A DNA stretch of 64,000 bases from an uncultured Bacteroidales bacterium (GTDB taxonomy: Bacteria > Bacteroidota > Bacteroidia > Bacteroidales > FEN-979), in contig CAIQUS010000015.1 of NCBI GenBank assembly GCA_903875045.1, positions 1 through 64,000 of the forward strand, given 5' to 3'. The notes under the pieces are model-generated. The model did not search any database, had not been told where the DNA came from, and saw nothing but the letters and a program-made list of their open reading frames with translations. The position numbers and the translations under genes were made by a program. Shown here in pieces: positions 63,367-64,000 of this stretch (its first letter is position 1; every line of letters begins with the position of its first letter).

Positions 63367-63426
63367 TGTGGCTAAAGCCCCGGTTTACAACTGCCATCTC
63401 CCAGCACAGTCAGCAAAAGCTGACTG
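63367..63426. repeat. Partial TGTGGCTAAAGCC palindromic element
   Basis: Starts with the same 13-bp end as the element at 40816 (63367-63379) and has the hairpin CAGTCAGCAAAAGCTGACTG (63407-63426). The second end repeat is absent. Rest of the 63325-63692 stretch shows no gene. Confidence 0.75.
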
Positions 63427-63692
63427 CAATAAATCCCTGAAGCATTCTCCCCACACTTAACGCTTAACACTTAGCGCAATGATATAACTCAGGAAGGCGT
63501 TTTATCCCCCCGAAAACCATCTTATAGTTTTCTTGTATATTTTCACAAGACGTTGAATGTTACAACGATACGCCTGTGATTTTGACAGCCATTTACCCTC
63601 GGGCGCAGGAAATTACGGATGCATCAATCTGAATTTCAGGCATTAAACCTCACCCTATAAGAATTATAACAGATTTTTCCTGCCCCGGTTAC

Positions 63693-63723
63693 TTGCCGTT
63701 TGGTTGTGTTGCATATACCTTTG
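63693..63723 (+). promoter_or_regulatory. Promoter of the terminal receiver-like gene
   Basis: TTG (63693-63695), 20-nt spacer, TACCTTTG (63716-63723); the ATG follows 19 nt after the box. Confidence 0.6.
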
Positions 63724-63742
63724 GGAAAAAATATTCCCCGTT

Positions 63743-64000
63743 ATGCATCAGGAAAAGTGCAAAGTGCTGGTAGCCGGATTTGCGGAAACCACATCCCTGG
63801 AATTCGAAAACGCTGTTTCTTTAGCCCCTTACTCATTGATCCGTACCTATTCTGGCCCGGAAACGGTAGAAAAATGTCTGGCTGACCCTGGTATCCGTTA
63901 CCTGCTGCTGGACGTAAGCCTAGCAGAACTGAACGGGTTCAGGGTTGCCTATTCCCTGAGAAAAGCCGGTTGCCATGATCTTTTCATTATCCTGGTGGGC
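63743..64000 (+). CDS. Receiver-like regulator, N-terminal part (cut by window edge)
   Basis: Open from ATG 63743 to the window end (86 codons). Reads as a CheY-like domain: strand KVLVAGFAETTSLEFENAVS, then IRYLLLDVSLAELNGFRVAY with an Asp in the phospho-acceptor position (LLLDV) and DLFIILVG as the next strand. The acidic pair usually found after the first strand (VDDE) is missing (AGFAE), so phosphorylation may be altered. The output domain is outside the window. Confidence 0.7.
   Translation, partial: MHQEKCKVLVAGFAETTSLEFENAVSLAPYSLIRTYSGPETVEKCLADPGIRYLLLDVSLAELNGFRVAYSLRKAGCHDLFIILVG

Overview
The window looks like a chromosomal piece of an anaerobic member of the Bacteroidota (Bacteroidia). 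Four things point there. Promoters have the Bacteroidota form TTTG-N19..21-TAnnTTTG (for example rpsO, the dehydrogenase gene at 21616 and the AAA ATPase at 63288). There is a type IX secretion sorting tail at 1047-3113. The primary sigma factor is short (287 residues) and has no region 1.1. Lineage-typical families occur (DUF5723, DUF5916, head-GIN, TPR-TM-LuxR regulators). A HydG gene implies an [FeFe] hydrogenase somewhere in the genome, hence probably a fermentative life style. No tRNA, rRNA, CRISPR array, phage or plasmid core was recognised.

Layout. 1-7.0 kb is an accessory, decaying region on the minus strand: a HigBA-type toxin-antitoxin pair, a secreted YCF48-repeat protein, an AbiE-type pair and a broken protease gene. 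They are interleaved with three same-orientation copies of a dispersed repeat, one of which carries a nested 192-bp MITE-like element with a 6-bp target duplication. 7.1-13.3 kb is a drug or solvent efflux locus: TetR regulator, lipoprotein adaptor, and an RND pump fused in frame to its TolC-type outer membrane channel, with two near-identical candidate TetR operators. 13.4-21.4 kb holds a PadR regulator with a membrane partner, a K+ channel, an amino acid permease, a DUF3108 protein, a BadF-type sugar kinase, and the tRNA genes miaA and cca. 21.6-25.4 kb carries an isocitrate/isopropylmalate-type dehydrogenase, an HD-like protein and a fused aconitase-family dehydratase. 25.5-40.8 kb is mostly housekeeping: lipid A acyltransferase, lipoate ligase, glycosyltransferase, aldehyde dehydrogenase, rpsO-pnp, rpoD, rpe, universal stress protein, membrane mannosyltransferase-like protein, ligA.

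40.9-44.0 kb is an ECF sigma / membrane anti-sigma-like / DUF4097-like / head-GIN operon, probably an envelope response. 45.0-48.7 kb is the most unusual operon: hydG, a TM1266-type small regulator, a membrane PAS histidine kinase, and a second TM1266-type regulator. 48.8-64 kb contains carbamate kinase, two-module surface proteins, MtaB, a DUF4160/DUF2442 pair, an inositol-monophosphatase family enzyme, a DUF5916 barrel, a TPR-LuxR regulator, an AAA/DUF4143 ATPase and the start of a receiver-like gene.

Two genome-scale patterns stand out beyond the genes. First, at least ten gene junctions hold short (7-9 bp) tandem arrays; each has its own unit, although two units recur at distant loci, and several arrays supply the stop codon or touch the start codon of a neighbour. 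Second, several promoters place the -7 box only 4-5 nt before the start codon (HigB toxin, MtaB, AAA ATPase), which predicts leaderless mRNAs and corrects the starts of these genes.
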